Assembly (NCBI GenBank): GCA_902513515.1
Contig: CABXNE010000004.1
Span: forward strand, 1-61,611
DNA length: 61,611 nt
Source: an uncultured SAR86 cluster bacterium
Lineage (GTDB): Bacteria > Pseudomonadota > Gammaproteobacteria > Magnimaribacterales > D2472
Direction of reading: 5' to 3'
Within the stretch, counting starts at the first letter, position 1, and each line of letters begins with the position of its first letter. Shown piece after piece: positions 33,292-43,235 of the stretch. The notes below the pieces were generated by a model that was not told where the DNA came from, ran no database searches, and saw nothing but the letters and a program-made list of their open reading frames with translations. A program made the position numbers and the translations under genes.

Positions 33292-33945
33292 ATGTTAAAA
33301 ACTTATTTAATCATTGGCTTAAGCATGATCTCTTTGGCAATCTCAGCAGCTGAAGTTAAGATGCCAGATTTATTGGCCATTGGAGATGCTCAAGCTGGAG
33401 CAGGATTAGTTGCAACATGTTCAGCATGCCATGGGGCTGAAGGTCAAAGCCCTAATTCTGACTGGCCAAGCCTTGCTGGACAAAATCAAAGATATATAAG
33501 CGACCAACTCAAATATTTTCAACAAGGCGATAGAGAAAATGCCTTGATGACGGCTGTTATTCCATATCTTAAAACCCTTTCAGATTCTCAATTGCTTGAT
33601 ATAGCTGCATTTTATAGTTCTCAACCACCTACTGTGGGTCAAGCCAAAGATGATGCTGATCTATTAGCTTTAGGAGAAAGTCTTTATAGGGCTGGAGATT
33701 TGGAGAGAGGCATACCAGCATGCACAGCATGTCATTCTGTTAATGGAGCTGGTAACTCCCAGGCTGGATTCCCAAGAGTTTCAGGACAACAAAAAGGTTA
33801 CTTAATTTTAACTCTTAAAGAGTATAGAAATCTTACAAGGAATGCAGGGGATTACTCTTTGGTAATGCAATCCGCATCTCAAAATCTTAAAGATTCAGAT
33901 ATTGAAGCTTTAGCAAACTATATGCATGGACTATATCAACAATGA
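33292..33945 (+). CDS. Dihaem cytochrome c4 (start probably at 33292)
   Basis: Signal peptide MLKTYLIIGLSMISLAISAA; two haem motifs CSACH and CTACH. Confidence 0.92.
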   Translation: MLKTYLIIGLSMISLAISAAEVKMPDLLAIGDAQAGAGLVATCSACHGAEGQSPNSDWPSLAGQNQRYISDQLKYFQQGDRENALMTAVIPYLKTLSDSQLLDIAAFYSSQPPTVGQAKDDADLLALGESLYRAGDLERGIPACTACHSVNGAGNSQAGFPRVSGQQKGYLILTLKEYRNLTRNAGDYSLVMQSASQNLKDSDIEALANYMHGLYQQ

Positions 33946-34559
33946 AAAAAAACATAATCTTATCTTCATTTCTTTTACTCATTATTTCTATTTCTGCTGC
34001 TTCTGAATACAGGCTGGGAAGGGATTATGGCTCCTTATCAAGACCTCTTCCTGTTAAAGAAGATGGAGTGGTCGATGTAGTTGAAGTTTTTTGGTATGGC
34101 TGCGGTCATTGCTTTAACCTAGCCCCAATAACTGCAAAATGGGCAAAACAACAAGATGCTTCAGTTAATTATCAAAAAATGCCTGTTACATGGGGCCCGG
34201 TTCATCAGCTGCACGCAAAACTTTTTTACACTATTGAGGCATTGGGTATAGGCGATACTGCTCATTCAGCTGTTTTTACTGCCATTCATAAAGAAGGTAA
34301 TTTTTTAGCCAGCGAGGGAGCAATTCTAGAGTTCCTTGAAAAACTTGGCACGGATAGAAGCGAGACCATTAAATATATGAATTCTTTTTCTGTTAGACAA
34401 AAAGTTAAGCGAGCAATAGAGCTATCAAAACAGTTTAAAGTCACTGCGACTCCAATGATTTTTGTAGATGGACAGTATAGAATAGAGGCCAAAGGAGGGC
34501 ACTCTAAAATGCTTAAAGTGGTTGATCATGTGATCAAGCTTCAAAAACCAGTTTCTTAA
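33942..34559 (+). CDS. dsbA: Thiol:disulfide interchange protein DsbA
   Basis: VEVFWYGCGHCFNLAP, KVTATPMIFVDGQYRI (cis-Pro). Confidence 0.93.
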   Translation: MKKNIILSSFLLLIISISAASEYRLGRDYGSLSRPLPVKEDGVVDVVEVFWYGCGHCFNLAPITAKWAKQQDASVNYQKMPVTWGPVHQLHAKLFYTIEALGIGDTAHSAVFTAIHKEGNFLASEGAILEFLEKLGTDRSETIKYMNSFSVRQKVKRAIELSKQFKVTATPMIFVDGQYRIEAKGGHSKMLKVVDHVIKLQKPVS

Positions 34560-34578
34560 AGCAAAAGTTATAAAAATT

Positions 34579-34989
34579 ATGAAAAAGTCTATTCCATTAT
34601 TTGTTATTACCTTAGCTGTTGCACTATTTTTCAATGGCAAAAAATACGATGAACTTGTGAGCTCAAGACTAAGCTCATCAATTGGTGTTTGTTTAGAGGG
34701 CCAGTCTTGTGGTCAAGCTACCGCAATGAATGTAGTTACAGCAGCTGGATCTAGATCTGCTGAATCAATTTACACAACTGGATGCGCTGCCTGTCATGAT
34801 GGCGGTATTGCAGGAGCTCCAATGATGGGAAATAAAAGCCAATGGGAGGCACGCCAAGCTAAGGGCTACGAAATGCTGGTTAATAACGCTTACAATGGAA
34901 TCAATGGAATGCCAGCTAAAGGGCTTTGTGTAGACTGTACTAAAGAGGAAATAGACTTAGCTGTTCAATATATGCTGGACTCTATTTAG
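34579..34989 (+). CDS. Cytochrome c5 family protein
   Basis: SIYTTGCAACHDGGIAGAPMMGN; second Cys pair C-x2-C (LCVDC) typical of c5. Confidence 0.88.
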   Translation: MKKSIPLFVITLAVALFFNGKKYDELVSSRLSSSIGVCLEGQSCGQATAMNVVTAAGSRSAESIYTTGCAACHDGGIAGAPMMGNKSQWEARQAKGYEMLVNNAYNGINGMPAKGLCVDCTKEEIDLAVQYMLDSI

Positions 34990-35233
34990 GCTTAGATTTT
35001 TCCAGTAACGCCTCTAAATTAGCAACCCTTTCTTCTAGCCTTTTAGCTATATTTTTGAGCGCCTCATATTCCTCGCCTGAGACATAGCCTTGAGATTTTA
35101 CCAAATCATTAAACTTCTCTTTAAGCTCATCTTGAATAATTTTTATATTTGGCGAGTCAGCATTCTCAGAAAATGCATCAATTTTGTCATGCACAATGCT
35201 TAAAAACGCATCAAAAGAATCTTTAGCTGCCAT
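34982..35233 (-). CDS. ubiK: Ubiquinone biosynthesis accessory factor UbiK (BMFP family)
   Basis: 83-aa coiled-coil protein, FNDLVKSQGYVSGEEYEALKNIAKRLEERVANLEALLE. Confidence 0.82.
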   Translation of the reverse strand: MAAKDSFDAFLSIVHDKIDAFSENADSPNIKIIQDELKEKFNDLVKSQGYVSGEEYEALKNIAKRLEERVANLEALLEKSKPK

Positions 35234-35930
35234 AATTTTTTTCCATCAAATCTATGAATTCAGACCATTGCTTAAATTGAATTGGAGGATTGTCATCTAA
35301 CTCCCATTCAACACCATTAAGATTAAACCACATAGTATTGATTCCAAGATCTCTTGCACCCAAAACATCATTTACCGGATGATCTCCAACATGAAGAGTA
35401 TTTTCAAAATTTATCTGAGAAAGCTCCCGCGCCCTTAAAAAATGATGTTTATTTGGTTTGTTACTTTTAACATCCATTGAAGAAATTGAAAAATTAAATA
35501 GATGGCCTATGTTTAATTTATTTACATCAGCATTGCCATTCGTTAGAACGCCAAGTTTATATTGAGAAGATAATTTTTCTAAAACTTTAACCACCCCCTC
35601 ATAGAAAGTTACTTTATGTCTTTCTTTTAAAAAAAACTTATATGCTTCTTCAACAAAATCATCAAAATTATTTTTATTTTTAAAGTATTTATTGGTGTGA
35701 TAGGCAATTGTTTTTTTTCTTAGCATTCCTAGGTCATATTCCAAGGATGGGTCTTCTTTAATCAGCTCACTCCTAATTTCCATAAAATCTTCAAAAGTTC
35801 CCCATTTTATTTTTTTTCCAATCCTGTCTTCAGTCCATTTTCTAGAATTCTTTTCTGCGTTAATAATGGTGCTTCTAATATCCCAAAATGTATCGTCTAA
35901 ATCAAAAGTGATGAGTTGAATTCTAGACAT
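35223..35930 (-). CDS. yigB: HAD family hydrolase, YigB-like (start probably at 35930)
   Basis: ITFDLDDTFWDI, LGVLTNGNADV, HVGDHPVNDVLGARDLGINT. Confidence 0.88.
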   Translation of the reverse strand: MSRIQLITFDLDDTFWDIRSTIINAEKNSRKWTEDRIGKKIKWGTFEDFMEIRSELIKEDPSLEYDLGMLRKKTIAYHTNKYFKNKNNFDDFVEEAYKFFLKERHKVTFYEGVVKVLEKLSSQYKLGVLTNGNADVNKLNIGHLFNFSISSMDVKSNKPNKHHFLRARELSQINFENTLHVGDHPVNDVLGARDLGINTMWFNLNGVEWELDDNPPIQFKQWSEFIDLMEKNYGS

Positions 35931-36831
35931 TTTTTTTGTGCGCACGCGGGTGAGAACTTTCATATACCTTTATTAGATGTTGATAATCAAGCCTAGTATA
36001 TATTTGAGTGGTCGATAAAGAACTATGTCCGAGCAATTCTTGAATACTCCTTAGATCTCCACTTGATTCAAGCAAATGAGTTGCAAAACTATGCCTCAAC
36101 ATGTGAGGGTTTACAGGTGGTAACCCTTGCATAAGAGCAATATTTTTAATTCTTTCTTGTACACTTCTTGTGGTGATTCGGCTGCCTCTCAAGTTAACAA
36201 ACAAAGCATCATCTTTTGTTAAAAGTTTCTCTCTCTCAATAATCCAATCGTTAATAGCGCTTTTTGCATAACGTCCAACCGGCACCAGTCTAGTCTTAGA
36301 GCCCTTGCCCAGGACTCGTAAAAAATTTTTATCATCTTCGAAATCACTTAAATTTGAGTTTACGGCCTCAGAAACTCGCAAGCCACTTGAATAAATAAGC
36401 TCAATAATTGCTAGATCTCTTTTTTCTTGAGAATTCTTAGGCTTGAAATTAAGCAACTGAGATACTTCTTCAGGCGATAAAATATTTGGTAAGTGGCTTG
36501 GAGATTTCGGCGAGTTAATTAATTCAAATGGAGAGTCTGATACCAGACTATTTTTTTTTAAATAATTAAAGAATCCCTTGGCGGAAGATATATGTCTTTG
36601 AATGGAACGCGCGCTAACATTATTTTGAAAAAGGTCTGCAATCCAAGCTGAACACATTTCCTCTGTGAGATTTTCAAAATTATTAATGTTAGAAGTTTCT
36701 AAAAATTTTGAAAACTTTTTTAAGTCTCTTTGATATGAATTAGTGGTGTTCTCGCTTAAGCCTTTAATATTTTCTAAAAAATCTAAATAATTAGAAATTA
36801 ACGGTAAAAGAAAATATTTTTCTTCATTCAT
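35923..36831 (-). CDS. xerC: Site-specific tyrosine recombinase XerC
   Basis: LIYSSGLRVSEAVN, NPHMLRHSFATHLLESSGDLRSIQELLGHSSLSTTQIYTRLDY. Confidence 0.95.
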   Translation of the reverse strand: MNEEKYFLLPLISNYLDFLENIKGLSENTTNSYQRDLKKFSKFLETSNINNFENLTEEMCSAWIADLFQNNVSARSIQRHISSAKGFFNYLKKNSLVSDSPFELINSPKSPSHLPNILSPEEVSQLLNFKPKNSQEKRDLAIIELIYSSGLRVSEAVNSNLSDFEDDKNFLRVLGKGSKTRLVPVGRYAKSAINDWIIEREKLLTKDDALFVNLRGSRITTRSVQERIKNIALMQGLPPVNPHMLRHSFATHLLESSGDLRSIQELLGHSSLSTTQIYTRLDYQHLIKVYESSHPRAHKKNV

Positions 36832-37457
36832 GCCTCTTTTGATGCAAGCACTCTAACAATAATATCGCGAATATACTCTATAAATGTTGTATCTCCATCA
36901 CCTAGGTATTTTGTAGGCTCATTAGATCCTATCTTCAGAAGACCAAAACCATTGTTTAATTTCATTACGCTTATTACCGCAGATTTAACCGACTTACTAG
37001 AAAAGAAAGCAGCCATTTTTTCCTTGGATAAAGGCCCCATATGGATCGCGTCCTTATTCATATTAAAACCAGTTTCATTTTCAAGCTTTTGTAATTCAGA
37101 GTCTGAGAGAATTTCTAAGATGCATGAATCAACCTCAAAGTTATCTTCAAAGAACAGCTCAACTGTTTTCTTTATCTCATCAAAATCTTTAGAGGTAATT
37201 AGCGATAGAGTTAAATTTTTAGACTTAAAGAAAAGCTCTTCATTTTCTTTTCCGGTTGAAACAAACCCTGAAAGCATCTCCATAAGCCTTGATTGTTCAT
37301 CTCTAAGTTTTCGTACTTGCATTTCTAGTAGAGAAGTTGCTCCTTCAGCATCATGCTTAAAGCTTAATTCGCTTACAAGAGATTCTCTGGAAACAAAGAA
37401 ATCAGTATTTTCTAGTAAGTAAAGTTCTACTTCTTTGGAATCTATTTTTTTAACCAT
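36828..37457 (-). CDS. DUF484 family protein (YigA-like)
   Basis: Position between dapF and xerC; YLLENTDFFVSRESLVSELSF...SLLEMQVRKLRDE. Confidence 0.85.
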   Translation of the reverse strand: MVKKIDSKEVELYLLENTDFFVSRESLVSELSFKHDAEGATSLLEMQVRKLRDEQSRLMEMLSGFVSTGKENEELFFKSKNLTLSLITSKDFDEIKKTVELFFEDNFEVDSCILEILSDSELQKLENETGFNMNKDAIHMGPLSKEKMAAFFSSKSVKSAVISVMKLNNGFGLLKIGSNEPTKYLGDGDTTFIEYIRDIIVRVLASKEA

Positions 37458-38227
37458 ACTCCCTCACAGATAAATTCAGCCGGCCCTGTCATTTCAAGCT
37501 TATCATTTATTTTTCTGAGGCTCAGCTCACCCCCAGCAGAAATAATTTTTATAGGCAATCTATCATTGATATTAAAGCTTGCAGTTGCTGCAGAAGCTGA
37601 GCCACATGATAATGTTTCCCCAGCTCCAGCTTCATTAGTTCTAAGCTCAAGATTTTTTGAATGTTTGGCAAATAAAGAAATATTTACATTTTTAAAAAAT
37701 TTTCTTTTTCTAAGCTTTGATGAAAGCGCATCAAGGTCATAAGAAAAAACTTTTTTTGTTTCTACAACTAAATGTTGATTGCCAGCGTTGATAAATTTAT
37801 ATTTCTTTAAGCCATATTTTTCTAAAAACATAGCTTCTGATTTTGGAATCTCTTTTTTAACTGGATAATCTAAGACAACTTTCACTTTTTTAGAGCCTGT
37901 TGGTTTAATTAATACAGGCTTTGATTTAGTGCCTAATAATAGAGGTTTCTTTGGAGCAAGCTCAGCCTTCCAAAGAAATGCTCCAACAGACCTTACTCCA
38001 TTCATACACATGTCAGCCTGTGAGCCATCTGAATTATAAAATTCTATATAAAAATCATGGTTAAAATTTTTTGGTGGATTGATAGTAATCAACTGATCAA
38101 ATCCAAGGCCCTTTTTTCTATCTCCCATCTTAATTAATTGAGATTTTGACAATACATGCTTCTTGGTAAGATTCTCTATGACAATAAAGTCATTGCCATT
38201 CCCATGCATTTTTTTAAACTTGAGCAT
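37442..38227 (-). CDS. dapF: Diaminopimelate epimerase
   Basis: KMHGNGNDFIVI, YNSDGSQADMCMNGVR, GAGETLSCGSASAATA. Confidence 0.96.
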   Translation of the reverse strand: MLKFKKMHGNGNDFIVIENLTKKHVLSKSQLIKMGDRKKGLGFDQLITINPPKNFNHDFYIEFYNSDGSQADMCMNGVRSVGAFLWKAELAPKKPLLLGTKSKPVLIKPTGSKKVKVVLDYPVKKEIPKSEAMFLEKYGLKKYKFINAGNQHLVVETKKVFSYDLDALSSKLRKRKFFKNVNISLFAKHSKNLELRTNEAGAGETLSCGSASAATASFNINDRLPIKIISAGGELSLRKINDKLEMTGPAEFICEGVWLKK

Positions 38228-38359
38228 CTAACCCCTCTTCAAGAGCAGTGAGTGAAGAGCAATCTTCTCGAAAGTTTCAGGCGGTATGGGCGCTTTCATC
38301 CCGCAACCTATAACAATAAAAGAAACTAGTACTAAAAAGAAAAAAAGGCGAACTTTCAT
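38228..38359 (-). CDS. lptM: LptM/YifL-like small lipoprotein (43 aa; not in ORF track)
   Basis: Minus strand MKVRLFFFLVLVSFIVIGCGMKAPIPPETFEKIALHSLLLKRG*; lipobox VIGC followed by GMKAPIPP; stop directly abuts dapF ATG. Confidence 0.82.
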   Translation of the reverse strand: MKVRLFFFLVLVSFIVIGCGMKAPIPPETFEKIALHSLLLKRG

Positions 38360-38400
38360 CCGCCTATTATGAGTAATTTATTAGAAAAAAACTAATTAGA

Positions 38401-39795
38401 TTAGTATTTGTATTCTTCTTCTTTAAACGGTCCGTCAACAGGCACATTAATATACTCAGCCTGCTCGCCTGTTAATTTTGTTATTGTGCCTCCAAAGCCT
38501 TGGACCATTAGTTCCGCAACCTCTTCATCTAATTTTTTAGGAAGGACCTTAACCGTCAACATTTCTTTTTGTTTATCTTCATCATTAACGTTTGCAAAAC
38601 CTTGTTCATATAAATACATCTGAGCTAAAACTTGGTTAGCAAATGATCCATCCATGATTCTGCTTGGATGACCTGTTGCATTGCCTAAGTTAACAAGCCT
38701 GCCTTCAGCCAATAGAATAATATAATTTTTACTTTGAAGATCTGGAGTTTCTGATGGCGAAGTGTCCCTAAATACCCTATGAACCTGAGGCTTGATTTCC
38801 TCCCAATACCACTTGTCTCTCATAAACTGAGTATCAATTTCATTATCAAAGTGACCTATATTGCATATCACTGCAGTATTTTTAACTGATCGCAACATCG
38901 CCTCATCACAAACATTTACATTTCCAGTAGTGGTTACAATTAGATCTGTATCTTCAAGCACTCCAAGATTAATATCCTTTACATCTCTTGTTACAACACC
39001 ATTATTGTATGTTGAGACAACCTCAAACCCATCCATACAAGCCTGCATAGCACATATAGGATCTGATTCAACAACTCTTACAATCATTCCCTCTTGAGCA
39101 AGACTAAGGGCAGACCCCTTACCAACGTCACCATATCCGATAACCAACGCTTTCTTTGAAGAAAGGAACATATCAGTTCCTCTTTTTATCGCATCATTTA
39201 AACTATGTCTGCAGCCATATTTATTATCATTTTTAGATTTAGTGACTGAGTCATTCACGTTGATTGCAGGCACTTTTAGGCTGTTGCTTTCAAGCATCGC
39301 TTTAAGTCTGTGTACCCCAGTAGTAGTTTCTTCTGAAATACCGTGAATGGTTTCAAGCATGTCAGGGAATTTTGTATGAACCATATGAGTAAGATCACCA
39401 CCATCGTCTAAAATCATATTTGCATCCCAAGGTTTATCATCTTGAACAATTGTTTGTTCAATACACCAATCAAACTCTTCATCTGTTTGTCCCTTCCAAG
39501 CAAAAACAGGGATTCCAGCTGCAGCGATTGCAGCGGCCGCATGATCTTGTGTTGAAAAAATATTGCATCCAGACCAACGAACTTCTGCACCCAGATCTAC
39601 CAAAGTTTCAATCAAAACAGCTGTTTGGATAGTCATGTGTATACAGCCCATAACTTTTGCACCCTTGAGGGGCTGAGTATCTTTATATTTAGTTCTTAGG
39701 GCCATTAAAGCAGGCATTTCATTCTCAGCTAAAGATATTTCTCTTCTGCCAAAATCTGCAAGACTCATATCTGCTACTTTATAATCATTTTCCAT
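38401..39795 (-). CDS. ahcY: Adenosylhomocysteinase
   Basis: [53 protein letters not shown]. Confidence 0.97.
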   Translation of the reverse strand: MENDYKVADMSLADFGRREISLAENEMPALMALRTKYKDTQPLKGAKVMGCIHMTIQTAVLIETLVDLGAEVRWSGCNIFSTQDHAAAAIAAAGIPVFAWKGQTDEEFDWCIEQTIVQDDKPWDANMILDDGGDLTHMVHTKFPDMLETIHGISEETTTGVHRLKAMLESNSLKVPAINVNDSVTKSKNDNKYGCRHSLNDAIKRGTDMFLSSKKALVIGYGDVGKGSALSLAQEGMIVRVVESDPICAMQACMDGFEVVSTYNNGVVTRDVKDINLGVLEDTDLIVTTTGNVNVCDEAMLRSVKNTAVICNIGHFDNEIDTQFMRDKWYWEEIKPQVHRVFRDTSPSETPDLQSKNYIILLAEGRLVNLGNATGHPSRIMDGSFANQVLAQMYLYEQGFANVNDEDKQKEMLTVKVLPKKLDEEVAELMVQGFGGTITKLTGEQAEYINVPVDGPFKEEEYKY

Positions 39796-39874
39796 TATTA
39801 ACTCCAGTAAATTTAAGTGTGCATTCTACATAAAAAAAGGGCATAAATACTGACTGATATTGTTAAATCAAACA

Positions 39875-41029
39875 TTATTGTGATATTTGATCTACTTTGT
39901 CTGTTTTTTCCCAAGTTAGATCAATATCAGACCTTCCAAAGTGTCCATATGCTGCAGTTGGTAGATAAATAGGGCGCTTTAGATCAAGCATATTAATTAA
40001 ACTTTTTGGTCTTAAATCAAATTCTTCTTCGACTATTTTTACTATTGCCTCTTTTGATATTTTTTCACTGTTGAAAGTTTCTACATGTATTGATGTTGGT
40101 TTTGCGACTCCGATAGCATATGAAACCTGAATTTCACAATAATCTGCAAGCCCTGCAGCCACAATATTTTTAGCCACGTATCTTGATGCATATGCAGCAG
40201 ATCTATCTACTTTTGATGGATCTTTTCCAGAAAAAGCACCTCCACCATGTCGAGCCATGCCCCCATAAGTGTCTACAATTATTTTTCTTCCTGTAAGACC
40301 GCAATCACCAACTGGGCCACCAATAACAAATTTACCTGTTGGATTAATGTAAATATTTGTCGAATCAAGAATCCATTCCTCAGGGACAATAGGCTTGATA
40401 ATTTTATCCATTACCTCAGCTTTGATTTCATCCTGAGTTACGTTTTCATCATGCTGTGTTGAAAGTACAACAGCAGAAAGACCCTCAATATTTTTACTAT
40501 CATCAGAATAAATAACACTTACCTGGCTCTTTGCATCAGGTCTTAGCCATTTAATTTCTCCACTTTTCATTACATCAGCTTGTTTTTTTACTAATCTATG
40601 AGAAAGATCAATTGGAAGAGGCATCAATGACTCTGTTTCAGTACAGGCATATCCAAACATTAGGCCCTGGTCACCAGCTCCTTGCTCTAAATTTTCTCCC
40701 TCGCCTTCAGTTACGCCCTGAGAGATATCAGGAGATTGCTCAAAGACTAAATTGGTGAATTCGCAGGTATCTCCATTAAATCCGTACTCGTCTGAGTTGT
40801 AACCAATATCATTAATTGTTTTTCTCACAACAGGTTCAAGGTCTGGACTTCCCAGAGAAGTAATTTCTCCAGCAATGAAAACCATATTATTTTTTATCAT
40901 AGTTTCACATGCAACCCTGCTATTAGGATCTTCAGCCAAATATGCATCTAAGACTGCATCAGATACTTGATCGCAAACTTTATCGGGATGGCCCCCAGAA
41001 ACTGATTCAGATGTAAAGATATAGCTCAT
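39875..41029 (-). CDS. metK: S-adenosylmethionine synthetase
   Basis: [58 protein letters not shown]. Confidence 0.98.
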   Translation of the reverse strand: MSYIFTSESVSGGHPDKVCDQVSDAVLDAYLAEDPNSRVACETMIKNNMVFIAGEITSLGSPDLEPVVRKTINDIGYNSDEYGFNGDTCEFTNLVFEQSPDISQGVTEGEGENLEQGAGDQGLMFGYACTETESLMPLPIDLSHRLVKKQADVMKSGEIKWLRPDAKSQVSVIYSDDSKNIEGLSAVVLSTQHDENVTQDEIKAEVMDKIIKPIVPEEWILDSTNIYINPTGKFVIGGPVGDCGLTGRKIIVDTYGGMARHGGGAFSGKDPSKVDRSAAYASRYVAKNIVAAGLADYCEIQVSYAIGVAKPTSIHVETFNSEKISKEAIVKIVEEEFDLRPKSLINMLDLKRPIYLPTAAYGHFGRSDIDLTWEKTDKVDQISQ

Positions 41030-41042
41030 AATTTCCTCTCTA

Positions 41043-41070
41043 ATGTAGTTATGTAAATGTAGTTATGTAA
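41043..41070. repeat. Perfect 14-bp tandem duplication (ATGTAGTTATGTAA x2) in metK 5' leader
   Basis: 41043-41056 and 41057-41070 identical; lies just upstream of the metK Shine-Dalgarno. Confidence 0.8.
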
Positions 41071-41243
41071 TTTTAATTTATCACCAAAATTAGGCGCCCT
41101 ATTTAGCAGTTTTAGTATGCAATCAGGAACAAATCACTTATTGCAGAGAATATTAGTTGTTTTATTAAATAAACTCAAATATATCTATAAAAAATTTAAC
41201 TCACATATTATGATTGGTGAGTCCTAAAATTATTTGCACAAAC

Positions 41244-43235
41244 ATGCACAAAGAACTCGCTAACGCTATTAGGTTTTTATCCATAGACGCTGTTCAAGCA
41301 GCTAAATGTGGTCATCCGGGCATGCCAATGGGGATGGCTGATATTGCAGTAGCTCTATGGAAATATAACCTAAAACATAACCCAGAAAATCCTCATTGGT
41401 TCAATCGAGATAGATTTGTTCTATCAAATGGCCATGGCTCAATGTTGCTCTATAGCTTGTTGCATTTAACCGGATACAATCTAAGTCTAGAAGACTTAAA
41501 GAGTTTTAGACAAATAGGATCTAAAACTCCCGGACATCCAGAATTAGATTTAGATATTGGCGTGGAAACAACAACCGGTCCCCTGGGTCAAGGCATAGGT
41601 AATGCAGTGGGCATGGCGTTGGCGGAGAAAATGCTGGCAAGCAAGTTCAATCAAGCAGACGGACTAAAACCTATTGATCACTATACTTATACATTTCTAG
41701 GTGATGGCTGTTTGATGGAGGGAATTTCTCATGAGGTTTGCTCATTTGCTGGAACCCATGGGTTGGGTAAGTTAATTTGTTTTTATGATCAAAATGGAAT
41801 CTCTATTGATGGAGAGATAGCAAGTTGGTTTACAGATAATACTGTACAAAGATTTGAAAGTTATAATTGGCAGGTAATTGAAGTCGATGGTCACAATGTC
41901 GAGCAAATTTTAGGGGCCATAAGAAATGCTCAAGAAGAGTCCAGTCGACCAACTTTAATTTGTTGTAAAACAGAAATTGGATTTGGATCGCCCAATAAAG
42001 CAGGAACATCAGGTGTGCATGGGTCTCCTTTAGGTGATGATGAGATCGAAAAAACAAGAGATCAGCTGGGGTGGAAATATGATCCATTTCATATTCCATC
42101 AAGCATAAAATCTGAATGGGATGCCAAGGATTCTGGCTCTAAGCACAATTCTGATTGGGATATCCTGATGGAGGAATATTCCAAAGCACACCCAGAGCTT
42201 TTTAATGAACTTAGCCGATTAATAAATAACGAGCTGCCAGAAAACTTTGAAAAACTTTATGAAAAATTTATTGAAGGATTGGCTTCAACCGATCAAAAAG
42301 AATTAGCAACTAGAAAAGCCTCAGAAATTTGCTTAAACTTTTTTTGCGAGCAATTACCGGAACTTGTTGGTGGATCTGCAGATCTTACAGGCTCAAATAA
42401 TACTTTTTCTTCAGCTAGCTCTGAGATGCTTCCTGACCGCCCACAAGGAAATCATATTTTTTATGGGGTAAGAGAATTTGGCATGACAGCTATGATGAAT
42501 GGAATGCTTTTACATGGTGGAATCAAACCATATGGCGGAACATTTTTAGTATTTATGGATTACGCCAGAAATGCTGTTCGACTAGCTTCCTTAATGGAGA
42601 TTCCAAATATCTTTGTTTACACTCATGACTCCATAGGCTTAGGAGAAGATGGTCCAACGCATCAACCGATTGAGCATCTTGTAACCCTTCGAGCAACTCC
42701 AAATTTAAATAACTGGAGGCCAGCAGATTTAATTGAAACGGCGGTGGGATGGAAAGAAGCAATAACTTCATCCAAGACTCCGCATAGTCTTATTTTATCG
42801 AGGCAAAATTTACCACATATTCAAAGAACCAAAGATCAGATTGGTCAAATAGAAAATGGAGGTTATCTTCTTATTCATGAAGAGCATGCTGACATTACAC
42901 TTATAGCATCAGGCAGTGAAGTCCAGTTGATTATTGCTGCTGCTAAATCTATCCAAAGCGAAGGATTGAAGGTAAATGTAGTATCTATGCCGTGTCTTGA
43001 TAAGTTCTATCTGCAAGACAAAGGCTATAGAGATAGCATTGTAGCTCCTGAGATACCTAAGCTGGTTGTAGAAGCTCTTCATCCTGATTCTTGGCAAGGC
43101 TTGGTTAATCTCACTGATACCATTATTGGCATGAATACCTTCGGTGAAAGTGCCCCAGCAAGTCAGTTAATGGCAAAGTTTGGTTTTACAGAAGACAACA
43201 TAGTTGTCGAAGCAAAAAAACTGGTTTCTAAGTGA
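41244..43235 (+). CDS. tkt: Transketolase (start probably ATG at 41244)
   Basis: AAKCGHPGMPMGMADIAVALW, GDGCLMEGISHEVCSFAG, HDSIGLGEDGPTHQPIEHL. Confidence 0.96.
   Translation: MHKELANAIRFLSIDAVQAAKCGHPGMPMGMADIAVALWKYNLKHNPENPHWFNRDRFVLSNGHGSMLLYSLLHLTGYNLSLEDLKSFRQIGSKTPGHPELDLDIGVETTTGPLGQGIGNAVGMALAEKMLASKFNQADGLKPIDHYTYTFLGDGCLMEGISHEVCSFAGTHGLGKLICFYDQNGISIDGEIASWFTDNTVQRFESYNWQVIEVDGHNVEQILGAIRNAQEESSRPTLICCKTEIGFGSPNKAGTSGVHGSPLGDDEIEKTRDQLGWKYDPFHIPSSIKSEWDAKDSGSKHNSDWDILMEEYSKAHPELFNELSRLINNELPENFEKLYEKFIEGLASTDQKELATRKASEICLNFFCEQLPELVGGSADLTGSNNTFSSASSEMLPDRPQGNHIFYGVREFGMTAMMNGMLLHGGIKPYGGTFLVFMDYARNAVRLASLMEIPNIFVYTHDSIGLGEDGPTHQPIEHLVTLRATPNLNNWRPADLIETAVGWKEAITSSKTPHSLILSRQNLPHIQRTKDQIGQIENGGYLLIHEEHADITLIASGSEVQLIIAAAKSIQSEGLKVNVVSMPCLDKFYLQDKGYRDSIVAPEIPKLVVEALHPDSWQGLVNLTDTIIGMNTFGESAPASQLMAKFGFTEDNIVVEAKKLVSK

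Noticed and set aside
36952-37422. 156-aa plus-strand ORF over DUF484 gene
   Set aside because: Ser/Phe-rich antisense translation of a supported gene in the dapF-xerC cluster.
41117-41227. 36-aa ORF in metK-tkt intergenic region (MQSGTNHLLQRILVVLLNKLKYIYKKFNSHIMIGES)
   Set aside because: No Shine-Dalgarno seen, low complexity, overlaps the tkt 5' end; could be chance in AT-rich DNA.
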